This document shows, one piece after another, positions 4,626 to 6,115 of a DNA stretch of 6,115 bases; the stretch's first letter is position 1; every line of letters starts with the position of its first letter. The notes beneath the pieces were generated by a model that saw only the letters and a list, made by a program, of their open reading frames with translations, had not been told where the DNA came from and did not search any database. The position numbers and the translations under genes are program-made. This stretch comes from Clostridium sp. (GTDB lineage: Bacteria; Bacillota; Clostridia; Acetivibrionales; Acetivibrionaceae), in NCBI GenBank assembly GCA_012841175.1, contig DUVG01000105.1:1-6115 (forward strand). The letters are read 5' to 3'.

Positions 4626-5564
4626 ATGAAATGTAAAAAAAAGGCTGCCTTGATGCTGTGCATTTTTATGCTGGTGGTTGTATTTGTCGGGTGCGCAAAA
4701 ACTGATGAAAACCCACCAAAAGACACATCTAAAGAGAGGATAACAGTAACTGATATGATGGGGCGTGAAATTATATTAGAAGAGCCTGCTACTAGAATTG
4801 TTGCACTGACTCCTTCTGACTGTGAAATTTTATATGCCATTGGTGCAGGAGAAGCATTGGTTGGACGTGGGGAGTACTGTGACTTTCCACCAGAAGTTTT
4901 AGATGTGCCAGAAGTGCAGACTGGAGCTAATACAAATTTAGAACAAATTATAGCCCTAAAGCCACAGGTAGTGCTGATGGGCACCATGGGACAGACAAAG
5001 GAACAAGTTGAAGCACTTGAGGGGGCAGGGATTAAAGTTGTGGCTTCCCAAGCAACGGATATTGAAGGAATATATGCTTCCGTCCACATAATTGGCAAGT
5101 TGATGAACAAAGAAGAGGAAGCACAAGATGTTATTAACTCAATGAAAGAAACATTTAAGGAAGCTTCTAAAAAGGCGGAAGATATTAAAGGGAAAACTGT
5201 CTATTTTGAAGTTTCTCCTTTAGAATATGGTCTGTGGACTGCAGGAAATGATACCTTCATGAATGAAGTTGCAGAAATAATTGGACTTGAAAACTGTTTT
5301 GTCGAAATAGATGGCTGGGGAGAAATATCAGAAGAGCAAGTACTAGAGCGTAATCCAGACTATATTGTGACCATTGCCATGTACTTTGGAGAAGGACCTA
5401 CACCAGAAGAAGAGATTGTTAGCCGGACAGGCTGGGAAGACGTGGCTGCTGTTAAAAACAAGGCAATATTAAATCTTCGGAATAATGAGCTTTCTCGCCC
5501 GGTACCACGACTTGCTGAAGGTGCAAAAATGCTATATGACTTTGTAAACAGTTTAGAAGAGTGA
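4626..5564 (+). CDS. btuF: Cobalamin ABC transporter substrate-binding lipoprotein (BtuF-like)
   Basis: This 312-residue binding protein captures cobalamin outside the cell and delivers it to the membrane permease. The N-terminus is a lipoprotein signal: basic MKCKKK, a hydrophobic run, and VFVGC with the lipidated Cys at 23. Residues about 38-310 form the class III (PF01497) fold, two lobes joined by a rigid helix. BtuF-type blocks include GRGEYCDFPPE (80-90), NLEQIIALKPQVVL (104-117), a second-lobe ISEEQVLERNPDYIV (234-248) and the closing helix RPVPRLAEGAKMLYDFV (291-307). The length is normal for Gram-positive members. The ATG is preceded by AAAGGGG (4609-4615) at 10 bases. The same fold also serves siderophore and haem uptake. 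Cobalamin specificity is inferred mainly from the riboswitch directly upstream, supported by the BtuF-like blocks. The permease gene follows after 45 bases. Confidence 0.9.
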   Translation: MKCKKKAALMLCIFMLVVVFVGCAKTDENPPKDTSKERITVTDMMGREIILEEPATRIVALTPSDCEILYAIGAGEALVGRGEYCDFPPEVLDVPEVQTGANTNLEQIIALKPQVVLMGTMGQTKEQVEALEGAGIKVVASQATDIEGIYASVHIIGKLMNKEEEAQDVINSMKETFKEASKKAEDIKGKTVYFEVSPLEYGLWTAGNDTFMNEVAEIIGLENCFVEIDGWGEISEEQVLERNPDYIVTIAMYFGEGPTPEEEIVSRTGWEDVAAVKNKAILNLRNNELSRPVPRLAEGAKMLYDFVNSLEE

Positions 5565-5609
5565 AGATGAATCAATAAACTAATTACATAACTGAATTGG
5601 GGGAATTAA

Positions 5610-6115
5610 GTGGGTAAGAAAAGAGAGGGTTTTCGCATTTATGAATATATAATATTTATAGGGATAGTGTTTTTTACTTTTGCACTTTGTGTTTCTGTGG
5701 GGAGCGTTAGCATTCCCATAAGAGACACAATGACCATTATATGGAACTCCCTTTGGGGCATTCCTATTCCAGACACTATAGCAATGCCCTCTATTATCCT
5801 ATCCGTCAGGTTGCCTAGGGTAATTTGTGTTGCACTTACTGGGGCATCTCTTTCTATTTGTGGTGGAGCCATGCAGGGGCTGTTGCGAAATCCCCTGGCA
5901 GATGGTTCAACTCTAGGTGTGTCATCTGGAGCATCACTAGGGGCAGTAATTGCAATAGCCTTTGGTATAAGGATGCCTTCTTTTCCTTTTGCAGGTACTA
6001 TGGTGATGGCTATAATATTTGCCTTTTTATCCCTTATTATAATTCTTACTCTCTCTTATAAAATGGATTTTTCCCTATCAACCAATACTATTATTCTTAT
6101 TGGTGTGATATATTC
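5610..6115 (+). CDS. btuC: Cobalamin ABC transporter permease (BtuC-like, FecCD family), C-terminus outside window
   Basis: This is the first 168 residues of an integral membrane permease of the FecCD/BtuC family, which works as a dimer with an ATPase to import cobalamin handed over by the binding protein. The start is GTG at 5610, six bases after GGGGG (5599-5603); an in-frame TAA sits immediately before it, so no longer start exists. A basic leader (GKKREGFR) is followed by a first membrane helix (about 12-34). The family signature is complete: RLPRV (67-71), TGASLSICGGAMQGLLRNPL (77-96) and GVSSGASLGA (103-112). Further hydrophobic segments lie near 108-118, 124-144 and toward the edge. 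Full-length members have about 330 residues and ten helices, so roughly half is missing through the window boundary. It shares an operon with the BtuF-like gene; a BtuD-type ATPase is expected next. Confidence 0.92.
   Translation, partial: MGKKREGFRIYEYIIFIGIVFFTFALCVSVGSVSIPIRDTMTIIWNSLWGIPIPDTIAMPSIILSVRLPRVICVALTGASLSICGGAMQGLLRNPLADGSTLGVSSGASLGAVIAIAFGIRMPSFPFAGTMVMAIIFAFLSLIIILTLSYKMDFSLSTNTIILIGVIY

Noticed and set aside
4619..5110. 163-residue reading frame on the minus strand
   Set aside because: It is antisense to the BtuF-like gene and its translation has no recognisable features.
5825..6061. 78-residue plus-strand frame within the permease region
   Set aside because: It is out of frame with the clear FecCD-family permease that begins at GTG 5610.

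Overview
The window is low-GC, AT-rich DNA from a Gram-positive, spore-forming bacterium, most likely an anaerobic member of the Clostridia. The evidence is the YunB sporulation protein, strong AGGAGG-type ribosome binding sites, a lipoprotein ABC transporter binding protein, Firmicute-style extended -10 promoters, and a class A penicillin-binding protein with a short lysine-rich cytoplasmic N-terminus. Genus cannot be fixed from the sequence alone.

Layout, left to right. (1) Positions 1-1123, minus strand: the N-terminal 374 residues of a bifunctional class A penicillin-binding protein, cut by the window edge. (2) 1124-1369: divergent intergenic region with an extended -10 promoter for the penicillin-binding protein and a separate rightward promoter. 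(3) 1370-1825, plus: a small XRE-type DNA-binding regulator with an unrecognised C-terminal part. (4) 1884-2561, plus: yunB, preceded by a terminator-like hairpin whose 3' arm contains the yunB ribosome binding site. (5) 2574-2990 and 3069-3992, minus: a bactofilin and, upstream of it in the same direction, a membrane-anchored M23 peptidoglycan peptidase. They form a two-gene cell-shape operon that converges on yunB with only 12 bases between the stop codons. (6) 3993-4625: a 633-base gap holding the peptidase promoter, a very AT-rich stretch with inverted repeats, a near-consensus rightward promoter, a cobalamin riboswitch, and an intrinsic terminator with a visible competing antiterminator pairing. 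(7) 4626-5564 and 5610-6115 (cut by the edge), plus: a BtuF-like lipoprotein and a BtuC-like permease, i.e. a vitamin B12 importer under riboswitch control.

Two themes emerge. The left two thirds concern the cell envelope and its remodelling: peptidoglycan synthesis, a peptidoglycan hydrolase, a bactofilin scaffold and a sporulation membrane protein. The right third is a self-contained cobalamin uptake operon, expected to be switched off by transcription termination when B12 is plentiful. No mobile element, CRISPR array, tRNA or rRNA was seen. All the genes belong to known families. The most interesting items are regulatory: the nearly complete riboswitch switching circuit readable in the sequence, and the hairpin that ties termination of the XRE gene to the ribosome binding site of yunB.
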